Assembly (NCBI GenBank): GCA_964527215.1
Contig: CAZGNZ010000001.1
Coordinates: 1 to 64,000, forward strand
Reading direction: 5' to 3'
DNA length: 64,000 nucleotides
Source: CAZGNZ01 sp964527215
Lineage (GTDB): Bacteria; Fidelibacterota; Marinisomatia; SCGC-AAA003-L08; JACNLC01
Numbering within the stretch: the first letter of the stretch is position 1; every line of letters begins with the position of its first letter. The notes beneath the pieces are model-generated. The model saw only the letters and a list, made by a program, of their open reading frames with translations, was not told the DNA's origin and ran no database searches. The position numbers were made by a program, and so were the translations under genes. Below, one piece after another: positions 1-8,496 of the stretch.

Positions 1-621
1 GTAATATTATTAACTTACACTGATTACCAATCTAGTATTCAGGGGGTGGCCAACACAAAATCCTGCATTCTGCTTTGGTTAATTGCGTGGAAACAACACG
101 GCAGCGTCAACAGCAGCTGGTGATCAGATCCCTGTGAGAAAATGAATCTGGATTTCGGTGCATGGGTACTTCCTCGTCTGCACCCCCGTAATCTTTAATA
201 TTTTTATTCATATTTATACTATTTTTGCAGATAGCTGCATATTCTTATTATTTATCGACATCTATCAAGAATATTGATGAATATTACTGATTATCTCTCA
301 AGAGACTGATTATTGCGCCGATCTTATCAGTAGTGCTTCACGATCAACGTCACCGGGACAGACATTCCCGGCTCCGTGTTCATTCCATTCATCGATCGAA
401 AGCAGCTAATAACATCAAAGCCGTGGGGCATATGGATATGCGCCGCGGAGATTCGGATACGGGGATCGACCCATCCAATCGAACCCTCATTCGAAACAGT
501 TGAAAGCATGCATCACTTCAGACAGGAGGGCAAACCATCAGACCATGACATGCACCGCAGCTTGGGAAAATGCAGAATATGATATGATCTGATCCCTGAT
601 CGTCTGACAGGCAGCATGCAC
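1..621. other. Gene-poor region upstream of flagellin
   Basis: No convincing gene was seen here. Two opposed short open frames (376-582 plus, 327-509 minus) cover the same bases; neither has a good ribosome site or a recognisable product. A small perfect hairpin (CCGGGA/TCCCGG) sits at 353-371. A weak flagellar sigma-28-like element (TCAAGAGA, 11 bases, GCCGATCT) lies at 298-324 and a weak sigma-70-like pair (TTGGGA, 15 bases, TATGAT) at 562-588. Either could drive the flagellin gene, but neither matches well enough to be called. Confidence 0.5.
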
Positions 622-624
622 TCC

Positions 625-675
625 GTGACAAGGATGTCACATGACAAGGAAGTCAAAGCAGTAACAAGGAGGTTA
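625..675 (+). promoter_or_regulatory. Flagellin leader with three CsrA-site-like hairpins
   Basis: Three iterations of one small hairpin precede the flagellin start. They are TGAC-AAGGAT-GTCA at 626-639, TGAC-AAGGAA-GTCA at 642-655 and TAAC-AAGGAG-GTTA at 662-675. The arms of the third differ by paired changes (G to A with C to T), so base pairing is kept. The loop always presents AAGGA. The first copy contains ACAAGGATGT, which agrees with the CsrA/RsmE consensus. GGA cores are 16 and 20 bases apart, and the third overlaps the Shine-Dalgarno AAGGAGG just before the ATG at 680. In Bacillus subtilis CsrA represses flagellin (hag) translation through two such leader sites, antagonised by FliW. 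CsrA control here is inferred; no csrA or fliW lies in the window. Confidence 0.7.
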
Positions 676-679
676 TTCA

Positions 680-1525
680 ATGAGCAATCTCATGCGAGTT
701 GGCTCAAATGTTCAGGCGCTGAACGCCCTGAGACAGTTTGAGAAAACCAACAACTCCATCGCGGATTTACAATTCCGGCTCGCCACTGGAAAACGTATCA
801 ACTCCGCGCAGGACGACACAGCCGGCTATGCCATCGGCAATCTGCTGGAAAGCCGGACCATCGGTCTGCAGCAGGCCTACAAGAATGTAGGCAATGCACA
901 GAACATACTGAATATCGCCCAGGGCGGTTACAATGCCCAGATGCAGATTCTCCAGGATATCAAAGCAAAGGTGGGGCAGGCATCAGACGACTCCATCGAC
1001 AGCACCCAGCGGGCAGCCATTGACCGACAGGTGTCGGCACTGCTGGAAGAACTGGATGACATCATGTATCAGACCAAGTGGAACGGAGAAAGCGTTCTGG
1101 ACGGTTCATCCAACGGCACCTTTGCCTTTCAGGTGGGTGCGGAAGCGGAAGACACCCTGAATGTGGTACTGGATTCATCCAATTCCGCAGCGGTGGGTAC
1201 CGATGATGTTGTATTGTCCACCATGGATCTGACAACCAGTTCCTCAACTGCCGCAGCAGCCATGGCAACGGTGGATAATGCCATCGCCAGTCTGGCTGAG
1301 TCGGTACAGACAGTGGGTAACTACCTGGTACGACTGAAAAGCAAAGAAGAGGCCCTTTCAGTATCGGTTACGAATACCGAAGCCGCAAGGAGCCGCATTG
1401 TGGATGCGGACTTTGCCGAAGAGCAGATGTCGCTGATGAAGTATCAGATTCTTCAGCAGACCGGTCTTTCGGCCCTTTCCCAGGCGAATTCAGCCCCGCA
1501 GGCAGTTCTCGCGTTATTCCAGTAA
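680..1525 (+). CDS. fliC: Flagellin
   Basis: This is the subunit of the flagellar filament, exported through the flagellar type III apparatus. At 281 residues it is a short flagellin. It has an intact N-terminal D0/D1 region (about residues 1-135, including LATGKRINSAQDDTAGYAI) and an intact C-terminal D1/D0 region (about 215-281, with ARSRIVDADFAEEQ and a hydrophobic heptad tail ending in ALFQ). The variable central part is only about 80 residues and rich in Ser, Thr and Ala. The start is fixed by AAGGAGG seven bases upstream. No other flagellar gene is in the window, so the rest of the flagellar regulon lies elsewhere. Translation is probably controlled through the hairpin leader at 625-675. 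The family assignment is secure; the symbol is generic. Confidence 0.95.
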   Translation: MSNLMRVGSNVQALNALRQFEKTNNSIADLQFRLATGKRINSAQDDTAGYAIGNLLESRTIGLQQAYKNVGNAQNILNIAQGGYNAQMQILQDIKAKVGQASDDSIDSTQRAAIDRQVSALLEELDDIMYQTKWNGESVLDGSSNGTFAFQVGAEAEDTLNVVLDSSNSAAVGTDDVVLSTMDLTTSSSTAAAAMATVDNAIASLAESVQTVGNYLVRLKSKEEALSVSVTNTEAARSRIVDADFAEEQMSLMKYQILQQTGLSALSQANSAPQAVLALFQ

Positions 1526-1582
1526 TCCTGTAAAGGGATTATTGAAGCAGCTGTTTGAAAAGAGTATCAGAAAGGAGACAGC

Positions 1583-1774
1583 ATGAGTGGTATCATGAGT
1601 GTCAAGGAAGTTGCGAGCTTTTTGAGGATACGTGAGCAGACCGCCTACCGTCTGGTTCAGCAGGGCAAGATCCCTGCTGTTAAGATCGGAGGTCAGTGGA
1701 AGGTGATGTCAGATCATCTGGACCGCATGTTCGAAGAAATGCTTGCAGAGAAGATGAAAGTTCTAAAGGAGTAA
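1583..1774 (+). CDS. Small excisionase/MerR-type helix-turn-helix protein
   Basis: This 63-residue protein is almost entirely one winged helix-turn-helix of the HTH_17 (excisionase, AlpA-like) family. The pattern is a VKEVASFLRI helix, TAYRLVQQGKIPAVKIGG as recognition helix and wing, then a short charged tail. Such proteins bind DNA as small regulators or recombination directionality factors. AAAGGAGA lies at good spacing before the ATG; a second ATG at 1595 is also possible. It begins 57 bases after the flagellin stop with no terminator between, so it may be co-transcribed with flagellin and could be a motility regulator. That role is inference from position. No integrase or other phage gene is nearby. 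Confidence 0.8.
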   Translation: MSGIMSVKEVASFLRIREQTAYRLVQQGKIPAVKIGGQWKVMSDHLDRMFEEMLAEKMKVLKE

Positions 1775-1800
1775 GACCATTCTCCATCAGTTTTAATCGC

Positions 1801-1827
1801 AGCCCGTCAGTCGACGGGCTGTTTTTG
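1801..1827 (+). terminator. Rho-independent terminator after the HTH gene
   Basis: A perfect 8-bp stem (AGCCCGTC/GACGGGCT) with a 4-base loop is followed by GTTTTTG. It closes the flagellin-HTH unit. A second hairpin (AAGGG..TCTCC/GGAGA..CCCTT) at 1867-1894 lies between this and the convergent mntP-like gene. Confidence 0.85.
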
Positions 1828-1932
1828 TTATACGCGCCCGGCAGGGCGCAGTCCATTCAACCGACAAAGGGAATCTCCAATGGAGACAGCCCTTGTTCTA
1901 TTTAAGACGTTGTATGGGCAGAATCGCCGCAA

Positions 1933-2490
1933 TTATGAAATCAGGAAGCGAACTGCAATGATAATCAGTACAAGTCCGCCAAACAGGCCGGCACGCCTGC
2001 CGACCTTGACAGCTAGCAGTCTTCCCAGACGGATACCGACGTAGGTCATGAGGCTGGCTGTAATTCCGATACAAAGCGACGGAAGAAGCAGTTTCCCGCC
2101 GGTCAGTCCAATGCTGACACCCACTCCCAATGCATCAATGCTGGTTGCCAGCGACAGCAGCACCAGCGTCCATCCGCGGGTCGGATCCCCTGGCATATCA
2201 GCCGGATTACCATCCTCAAGAAAGCTGTCCCATATCATTTTTACTGCGATCAATGCCAGCAGCAGCGCGGCAATCATTTTTCCGTATGAGGCAGTATATG
2301 CTGCAAACCGGTATCCCGCCAGCCAGCCTGCAATCGGCATCGCAAACTGGAAAAATCCAAAGTGGAAAACCAACCGAAACTGTGCCCTGCGGCTCAGCGG
2401 ACGGGATGCGAGGGCCAGCCCGACAGAGAATGTGTCGCAGCCCAGCGCAGCCGAAATTGCCAGTAACATCGGGATAGAAGAGATTTCCAT
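1933..2490 (-). CDS. mntP: MntP-family manganese efflux pump
   Basis: This 185-residue protein has about six membrane segments and the MntP (formerly YebN, DUF204) layout of two related halves. Each half carries the acidic helix motif expected of the family: GCDTFSVGLA near residue 18 and SIDALGVGVSIG near residue 117. MntP exports Mn2+ from the cytoplasm. The length matches the family (about 180-190). It is a single gene on the minus strand, convergent with the flagellin unit. The yybP-ykoY manganese riboswitch often found before mntP was looked for in the 250 bases upstream and not recognised. The family call is firm; the substrate is inferred from the family. Confidence 0.85.
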   Translation of the reverse strand: MEISSIPMLLAISAALGCDTFSVGLALASRPLSRRAQFRLVFHFGFFQFAMPIAGWLAGYRFAAYTASYGKMIAALLLALIAVKMIWDSFLEDGNPADMPGDPTRGWTLVLLSLATSIDALGVGVSIGLTGGKLLLPSLCIGITASLMTYVGIRLGRLLAVKVGRRAGLFGGLVLIIIAVRFLIS

Positions 2491-3425
2491 GGTTCTAATT
2501 AGGGGCGCAAAATTACTATTGATAACTCAGTATTTGAAACGGAAAGCGAAAGCAGGAATAGACGGGGGTGCACATCGAAATCCGGTTCCTGATACAAATG
2601 CATTTCTCAAACGCACCTGCTGAGCGGCAAACCAGTGAAGGCATGCAGGGGCAGGATAATGTGATCTTGAAAATGAACCATTACACGCGCAGGTTGAATT
2701 CCTTTGCGTGAATGTGAATTTGATAATAAGGATGCCGGTGGAAATACCTCGAATGATGAAGATCGATATTGTCTGCATATTTCATGAGAATATCTTTGCG
2801 TAAAAAGCTTCCCATTTTCCGGTCGATGATAATTCTGGCGGTTCTGCACCATCAAACGGCAGACAAACTGGTGTCCGGATTGACTCCCTGCGGCATAATA
2901 CTGAAACCAGCATCCAGGACCATCGGTTGGAATTTGCACCATTTGAATCCGCCAGTCGGCGCGGCAGCGAAATAGTTAATGCCCCGATCGATTACTGTAA
3001 CCCCGTCCTGTCAGCTGACGGGCGGGGAAATTCATAGAGCCGGGCATCGGTGAATTAGGGATACAAATTCTGAAAAAGCCGATTGGCATGAACAGGTCTG
3101 CTGCGTTTCAGTCGGTTCCAGCAGGTGTGAAAAAAACCATCTTCCGGACACATCAAATAATGGTAGATTTCATTTCCGTATTTTTGTGGAAAAAGTCGGA
3201 ATAACGCGCTGTTTGTCATAAGTCCTTCACCAGACAAGGTGATGGTGGCGATTGGCAAGCGAAAGATTCAAAGCAGATCCCCATAAACGCTTTTTTCTTT
3301 TTCAGGTCCCCTGCGATTGTGCACCTGCGTGCTCTATGCAGTCATGCGAGCCGGTCAGCGGGAGGATACTTCGTTACCATTTACGCGAAAAACAGTACGT
3401 CATTATCTCTAAAAACGGAGCATAA
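2491..3425. other. 935-bp stretch with no supported gene
   Basis: Several short frames exist (2607-2942 minus, 2769-2975 plus, 3055-3258 minus), but none has a family signature or convincing ribosome site, and they overlap one another. A GC-rich hairpin with AACCCCGTCCT at its left edge lies near 2999-3028. It faintly resembles the left hairpin of the insertion at 37298-37452. The region may be decayed sequence. The right end must hold the promoter of the membrane operon starting at 3426, but I could not pick one out. Confidence 0.5.
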
Positions 3426-4286
3426 ATGAATAAAAATACCCTAATTCTGATAGCTTTCGGCATCATTGTAATGGTGGTGTATGTCTTGGGCTATGGCGGC
3501 ATTTTCAAAGAGGGTAACGCCCCAATGTTTGTCGCAGTTATGCTGGTCTCACTGACTATTTTGTATTACACCAATCGCGCCAAACGCGGAGAAGAAATTT
3601 ATCTGCGTCCCATTCCCGGTCTGAAGGCACTGGAAGAAGCAGTCGGACGGGCCACTGAAATGGGAAAACCGGTGCTGTTTGTTCCGGGAATACAGGATAT
3701 GGATCAGGTTGAAACCGTTGCCGGGGTGATTATCCTCGGGAAGGTTGCCAGTCTTACGGCGCAGTACGAAGCCGGTTTGAATGTACCGGTATCCCGGTCC
3801 ATCGTAATGGAAGCGGCCCGGGAAACCTGCAGGGAGGCATACTTGAAGGAAGGCCGCCCTGACCTGTATTTTGACGACATGGTTCATTACCTGACGGATG
3901 ATCAGTTTGCCTATGCTGCCGGTGTAGACGGCATTATGCTGCGGGAGAAGCCAGCTGCCTGTTTCTACCAGGGGAAATTCTACGCGGAATCCCTGATCCT
4001 TGCTGAAACGGGTAACTCTATCGGTGCCATTCAGATTGCAGGTACCGGATCACCATCCCAGATACCGTTTTTCGTGACGGCCTGTGACTACACCCTCATC
4101 GGTGAGGAATTCTTTACGGCCAGCGCTTACCTGTCCCAAAAACCGGAACTGCTGGGAAGCATCAAAGGTCAGGATATCGTGAAGCTGATTGTCATGATTG
4201 CCATGGTGACTGTCCTGGTGGTAAACGGGTTTTATTCATTGGGCATGATTGATTTTGATATAACAGAATTTCTGACGTCTAAATAG
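3426..4286 (+). CDS. Membrane protein of unknown function, DUF6754-like
   Basis: This is the first gene of a four-gene operon. The 286-residue protein has two N-terminal membrane helices (about 5-25 and 33-48), a cytoplasm-sized middle domain and a C-terminal helix (about 258-280). The middle holds the segment ALEEAVGRATEMGKPVLFVPG, which I associate with the DUF6754 family of bacterial membrane proteins; that recall is not checked. No catalytic motif is obvious. The start ATG has a CGGAG element about eight bases upstream. The next gene begins nine bases after the stop. Function is unknown. Confidence 0.75.
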   Translation: MNKNTLILIAFGIIVMVVYVLGYGGIFKEGNAPMFVAVMLVSLTILYYTNRAKRGEEIYLRPIPGLKALEEAVGRATEMGKPVLFVPGIQDMDQVETVAGVIILGKVASLTAQYEAGLNVPVSRSIVMEAARETCREAYLKEGRPDLYFDDMVHYLTDDQFAYAAGVDGIMLREKPAACFYQGKFYAESLILAETGNSIGAIQIAGTGSPSQIPFFVTACDYTLIGEEFFTASAYLSQKPELLGSIKGQDIVKLIVMIAMVTVLVVNGFYSLGMIDFDITEFLTSK

Positions 4287-4294
4287 GGAGTATC

Positions 4295-5332
4295 ATGTTT
4301 TTAAAACGACAAGTACCACTGATTATTGTGATTGCCGTCGGACTGATTACCCTGTTCGGGCATTTTATTCAGAATGATCAGATTCAGAATTTCGTGGATA
4401 ATGATTCCACCCAGTGGTTTGACATTATCGCATCATTTGCCATGTTTCTGGGAGCATTGAACCTCCTGAAACTGCAAATAGTAAAGATTTATAAAAAACA
4501 GCGCAACTGGCCTTACAGCATCCTTGCGGTATTGGGTTTTGCATTTGCCATTACGGCGGGATTTTTCTTCAAAGGCGCCAATACCATCCAGATCAATAAC
4601 GTAAATCCGGCACGGCTGGAACAGGTAGCCTCCATCATTGCAGAAGAGACGGAAGAGCCCGTTGAAACGGTGCTGGCCGGACTGGAAACGGCACCGGATT
4701 CCTATGACATCAACCGAATCTACATATCCAGAAAGAATGCACAGGAGTTTGCAGGTCGGCTGGAAGGTGTCGGCGTAACTACTGCACTGGGTGAAATCGA
4801 CTGGGGGGCACATATGCAGGCTCGGCGAGGGGACAGCAGTTCACTGTTTACATGGATGTTTACGCATGTCTTTACACCATTGTCAGCGACCATGTTCGCG
4901 CTGCTGGCATTTTTTGTGGCATCGGCATCCTACCGGGCATTCAGAATTCGAAACTTTGAAGCCACCCTGCTGCTGGCCGCCGGAATTATCCTTATGCTGG
5001 GACGGGTTCCGTTTGGTCAGCTGATCCCAGCCTGGTTTGTGGGAATTCTTTTCTCGATGGGTGTGGGCGCGTTCACGGCCCCGATGCTGCGCAGCCGGGG
5101 ACTGGTATTTGGCGTGACTGTCGGACTGATGGCGGTGATTGTTATTATGCAGTTTGCGATACCGGATATTCTGAACGCTATTTTTTACCTGCCTGAACTG
5201 CAGGCATGGATCATGGAATATCCCACCACTGCCGGTACTCGGGCCATCATGATTGGTATTGGTCTGGGCATAGTGGGAACATCATTCCGGATTATCGTTG
5301 GCATGGAACGTTCATTCCTGGGAGAACACTAA
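4295..5332 (+). CDS. Polytopic membrane protein of unknown function
   Basis: This is the second gene of the operon, 345 residues. Three hydrophobic segments occupy about residues 5-92. A soluble insert (about 95-180) follows, with an acidic helical part (EETEEPVETVLAGLE) and then four or five more membrane helices to the C-terminus. Its layout suggests a small extracytoplasmic or cytoplasmic domain hung between two membrane blocks. The stop codon overlaps the next start as TAATG, so translation is coupled. I do not recognise the family. The shared operon with three other membrane proteins suggests one membrane complex, which is inference. Confidence 0.75.
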   Translation: MFLKRQVPLIIVIAVGLITLFGHFIQNDQIQNFVDNDSTQWFDIIASFAMFLGALNLLKLQIVKIYKKQRNWPYSILAVLGFAFAITAGFFFKGANTIQINNVNPARLEQVASIIAEETEEPVETVLAGLETAPDSYDINRIYISRKNAQEFAGRLEGVGVTTALGEIDWGAHMQARRGDSSSLFTWMFTHVFTPLSATMFALLAFFVASASYRAFRIRNFEATLLLAAGIILMLGRVPFGQLIPAWFVGILFSMGVGAFTAPMLRSRGLVFGVTVGLMAVIVIMQFAIPDILNAIFYLPELQAWIMEYPTTAGTRAIMIGIGLGIVGTSFRIIVGMERSFLGEH

Positions 5333-6174
5333 TGGAAAAGCTGCTGAACATTATCGTTAAACTGGGGTCCGTTGACCGGCGTTATATCTTTGTGCTTGTG
5401 GGACTGGCGGTGCTGCTCCCGCTGATCTGGCCTGTGGATATTCCGGTCAGGGCAGAAAAAGATTCTAATACTGTGTACGAAACTGTGGAAGGTCTGCCGC
5501 AAAATTCCAACGTTCTGGTCTCTTTTGAGTACGGCCCGTCCACCAGACCTGAAATTCATCCGATGGCCATGGCCATGCTGAGGCATCTGTTCAGAAACGG
5601 TCATCGGGTATATGCAACAGCACTTTGGCCGGATGGTGTTTTCATGTCCACCGAGGCGTTTTCGCAGATGGAAACCGAGTACGACATCGAATACGGGACG
5701 GATTATGTGAATCTGGGGTATCGTCCGGGCAACGAAGCTGTTGTTAAGGGCATTGCCGCCAGTATTCCCACCCTCTATACTGCCGACACACGGGGGAATC
5801 AGCTGGCGGATATTCCCATGATGAACGGTATAGAAAATGTTCGGAATTTCGATCTGGTTTTCAGTCTGTCTGCCGGGTATCCGGGCTCCAAGGAATGGGT
5901 GCAGTTTGCCTGTGATCCCAACGACGTTCTCCTCTCAACCGGCTGCACTTCTGTGCAGGTTACGGAGGTGCTGCCGTATGTGAAGCACGGACAGATCAGC
6001 GGAATTCTGGCCGGAATGCCCGGAGCGGCTGAGTATGAAAATCTCATCAATCTGCCGGATCAGGCCACGCAGAAAATGGCAGCCCAGAGCTTTGCCCATC
6101 TTATAATCGTGCTGTTCATCATATTCGGGAACATCACCTTTTTCATTCAACGCAAACAAGCCCAAAAGAAATAG
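5332..6174 (+). CDS. Membrane-anchored protein of unknown function
   Basis: This is the third gene of the operon, 280 residues from the ATG at 5332 that overlaps the previous stop. A longer in-frame start at 5206 would lie inside gene two and is not favoured. One helix near residues 19-38 and one near 250-272 bracket a soluble domain of about 200 residues. That domain contains SFEYGPSTRPEIHPMAMAML, a conserved-looking RPGNEAVVKG and SAGYPGSKEWVQF. These give the look of an alpha/beta domain, but I cannot name a family or active site. It may be the extracytoplasmic or cytoplasmic working part of the complex. Confidence 0.75.
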   Translation: MEKLLNIIVKLGSVDRRYIFVLVGLAVLLPLIWPVDIPVRAEKDSNTVYETVEGLPQNSNVLVSFEYGPSTRPEIHPMAMAMLRHLFRNGHRVYATALWPDGVFMSTEAFSQMETEYDIEYGTDYVNLGYRPGNEAVVKGIAASIPTLYTADTRGNQLADIPMMNGIENVRNFDLVFSLSAGYPGSKEWVQFACDPNDVLLSTGCTSVQVTEVLPYVKHGQISGILAGMPGAAEYENLINLPDQATQKMAAQSFAHLIIVLFIIFGNITFFIQRKQAQKK

Positions 6175-6185
6175 GGGGGAGTGAT

Positions 6186-7019
6186 ATGTTAGTTTCTTCA
6201 GAAATTCTGGGGGCTTGGATTGCAACGTTCCTGACCCTCGCCATTTTCAGCTATCTCTATGATGACAATCCGTTCTACAAAGCCGCCGAACACATTTATG
6301 TGGGCGTTTCCGCAGGGTACTGGGCCTGCATTGCTTTCTGGAATCAGGTCCAACCGAATCTGTTTGGACGGCTGTGGCCCAGACTGCCCGAAGATGCCGA
6401 AATGGGTCTGCTTATGAAAATCTGGTACGGGATTTACGGTTTTCTGGGTATTTTCAGTAAAAACGTATTCCCTGAAGGCGGGATTGAAGGTCATACCGAT
6501 ATCCACTGGATGTATCTCATTCCGCTGGCATTGGGCATCATGATGCTGCTGCGCCTGGTTCCGAAAGTGGGATGGCTGGCGCGGTGGGCTCTGGCATATA
6601 TTGTGGGAATGGCAGCCGGTTTGAGATTTTACGGCTATCTGAATTCAGATGTGATTGAACAGGTCAAGGCCAGCACGGTGGATTTTTCCGGATCACCGGG
6701 AAGTATTATCGGAGGTCTTCTGGTTGTGCTGGGAACGCTGGCTGGCTTGGTGTATTTCTTTTTCTCCAAAGCTCATACCGGGGCTATCGGAAAAATCAGC
6801 AAACTGGGAATTTACTTCCTGATGATTTCATTTGGCGCTTCGTTCGGATTCACCGTGATGGGCCGAATATCGCTCCTCATCGGAAGGCTGGAAATGCTGA
6901 TGGATTACACCCACAGCGAGTTTCTGCATTCAACGTGGTGGCTGTTGGGTATCATGATCATTCTGCTGGGTATCTGGGCGTTTACCGGCAAGGGACGGAA
7001 AACAGAGCTGCCCGCCTGA
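6186..7019 (+). CDS. Polytopic membrane protein of unknown function
   Basis: This is the fourth and last gene of the operon, 277 residues, beginning 12 bases after gene three with GGGGGAG directly upstream. About six or seven hydrophobic segments run through the protein. The N-terminal region (SYLYDDNPFYKAAEHIYVGV) is more polar and a Lys/Arg-rich tail ends the chain. No family was recognised. A strong terminator follows at 7071-7130, which closes the four-gene unit. Confidence 0.75.
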   Translation: MLVSSEILGAWIATFLTLAIFSYLYDDNPFYKAAEHIYVGVSAGYWACIAFWNQVQPNLFGRLWPRLPEDAEMGLLMKIWYGIYGFLGIFSKNVFPEGGIEGHTDIHWMYLIPLALGIMMLLRLVPKVGWLARWALAYIVGMAAGLRFYGYLNSDVIEQVKASTVDFSGSPGSIIGGLLVVLGTLAGLVYFFFSKAHTGAIGKISKLGIYFLMISFGASFGFTVMGRISLLIGRLEMLMDYTHSEFLHSTWWLLGIMIILLGIWAFTGKGRKTELPA

Positions 7020-7070
7020 TCTGAATCAGGAACTATTCAGTGATCCGGCCCGAGCGGATCAAAAATAACC

Positions 7071-7130
7071 GAAGCTCGAAACCAGACCATCTGAAAACTG
7101 ATATTGGTTTCGGGCTTCCTTTTCGTTTGA
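7071..7130 (+). terminator. Terminator of the four-gene membrane operon
   Basis: A 14-bp stem (GAAGCTCGAAACCA pairing with TGGTTTCGGGCTTC, one G-U pair) is followed by CCTTTTCGTTT. It lies 52 bases after the last operon stop. Confidence 0.8.
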
Positions 7131-7200
7131 TGCGGTTCCGCCTGGCAGGTGATAACCAGGCCGAGCAATCAGACATAACATGCAATGAACAGGGATTTGT

Positions 7201-8214
7201 GTGAGTACACCAATCATTCAGGTTCGGAATTTAAAGACCTATTTCAAGACGGATGAGGGTATTGCCCGGGCTGTTGATGATGTCAGCTTTGATGTGTTTA
7301 AAGGGGAAACTCTCGGAATTGTGGGAGAATCAGGCTGCGGAAAATCAGTGACCGCTTTGTCAATCATGAGACTGATCGATTCACCTCCCGGATTTTTCGC
7401 CGGCGGTGAAATCCTGTATAATAATGAAAATATTCTGGATCTGCCGGATCGACGTCTGAGGGAAATCCGCGGGAATAATGTTTCCATGATTTTTCAGGAG
7501 CCCATGACATCACTTAATCCGGTTTTTACTTGTGGAAATCAGATTATGGAAGCTGTCCGCCTTCACCAGGGACTGGATAAAGCCGCTGCAGAAAAGAAGG
7601 CGGTGGAGATGCTGGAGCTGGTGGGAATCCCCGATCCACAGCAGCGGATTCATGAATATCCTCACCAGCTGTCCGGAGGGATGCGCCAGCGCGTCATGAT
7701 AGCCATGGCACTGTCCTGCAACCCGGCCGTTCTGATTGCTGACGAGCCCACAACCGCTCTGGATGTGACCATTCAGGCACAAATCCTGGAACTGATGCTG
7801 GATCTTCAGAAAGAACTGGGATTATCCATCATCATGATTACCCATGACCTGGGTGTGATTGCCGAAATTGCAGACCGGGTCATTGTGATGTACGCCGGTG
7901 AAATTGTAGAGGAAGGGACGGCGGGAGAAATCTTCAAACAGCCGTCACATCCCTATACGCACGGCCTGCTTCGTTCCATTCCCAATCTGTCAGCAATCGA
8001 GGATCATCCTGATACGCTGTACACAATCAGGGGGATGGTGCCCAGTGCTACCGAATTTCCGTCCGGATGTCATTTCCATCCCCGGTGCTCCCTTGTCACT
8101 GATCGCTGCCGCAATGAAAAACCGGTACTGGAAGTTCTGTCCGAGGACTCTACTCACGGTGTACGATGCTGGGAAACGGATCAGGTTCAGGCAGGCGCAA
8201 TGGAAACAGACTGA
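7201..8214 (+). CDS. Peptide/nickel-type ABC transporter ATP-binding protein (DppD/OppD family)
   Basis: This 337-residue ATPase should energise a dipeptide/oligopeptide or nickel importer. Walker A GESGCGKS is near residue 42, the signature LSGGMRQRV near 158 and Walker B LIADEP near 178, followed by the H-loop ITHDLGV. The C-terminus has the family's oligo_HPY extension, with GCHFHPRC and a later Cys that may hold an iron-sulfur cluster as in DppD. Translation starts at GTG with AGGGA upstream. It stands alone: no permease (DppB/C), no DppF partner and no binding protein are adjacent, so its partners must be encoded elsewhere. The terminator at 7071 separates it from the preceding operon. 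Confidence 0.9.
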   Translation: MSTPIIQVRNLKTYFKTDEGIARAVDDVSFDVFKGETLGIVGESGCGKSVTALSIMRLIDSPPGFFAGGEILYNNENILDLPDRRLREIRGNNVSMIFQEPMTSLNPVFTCGNQIMEAVRLHQGLDKAAAEKKAVEMLELVGIPDPQQRIHEYPHQLSGGMRQRVMIAMALSCNPAVLIADEPTTALDVTIQAQILELMLDLQKELGLSIIMITHDLGVIAEIADRVIVMYAGEIVEEGTAGEIFKQPSHPYTHGLLRSIPNLSAIEDHPDTLYTIRGMVPSATEFPSGCHFHPRCSLVTDRCRNEKPVLEVLSEDSTHGVRCWETDQVQAGAMETD

Positions 8215-8362
8215 AGTGTCTGTCCCGGATGTAGAACCGGGACGATGCCAATGTTTGTATGAGCTGTTCATTTTTATTTTTGGCATGAACACTTTTTCTT
8301 GTTTTGAAATTATATGACTGAATAAATTTAGAGCCTTTTTAATTATGGATAATTCTACCTAT

Positions 8363-8435
8363 GGGGATATAGCTCAGTTGGGAGAGCGCGTGAATGGCAT
8401 TCACGAGGTCAGCGGTTCGATCCCGCTTATCTCCA
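8363..8435 (+). tRNA. tRNA-Ala (GGC)
   Basis: A 73-base cloverleaf folds completely: acceptor GGGGATA/TATCTCC (one G-U), D arm GCTC/GAGC, anticodon stem CGTGA/TCACG with loop ATGGCAT, and T arm AGCGG/CCGCT with loop TTCGATC. Anticodon GGC reads alanine GCC/GCU codons. The 3' CCA is not encoded. Confidence 0.95.
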
Positions 8436-8496
8436 CATCTAAAATTTCAATTGATGTACCTCATTCCATCGAAGATAATAAACTTGGAGATTCCCT

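Noticed and set aside
298..324. Sigma-28-like flagellar promoter (TCAAGAGA, 11 bases, GCCGATCT)
   Set aside because: Only a partial match to the consensus and more than 350 bases from the flagellin start. Mentioned as a weak candidate but not called.
376..582. Open frame upstream of flagellin (and an overlapping minus-strand frame at 327-509)
   Set aside because: The two frames overlap on opposite strands, lack ribosome sites and show no family pattern.
3055..3258. Minus-strand 67-residue frame in the gene-poor stretch, considered as a transposase remnant
   Set aside because: No transposase motif could be found; the frame has no start context.
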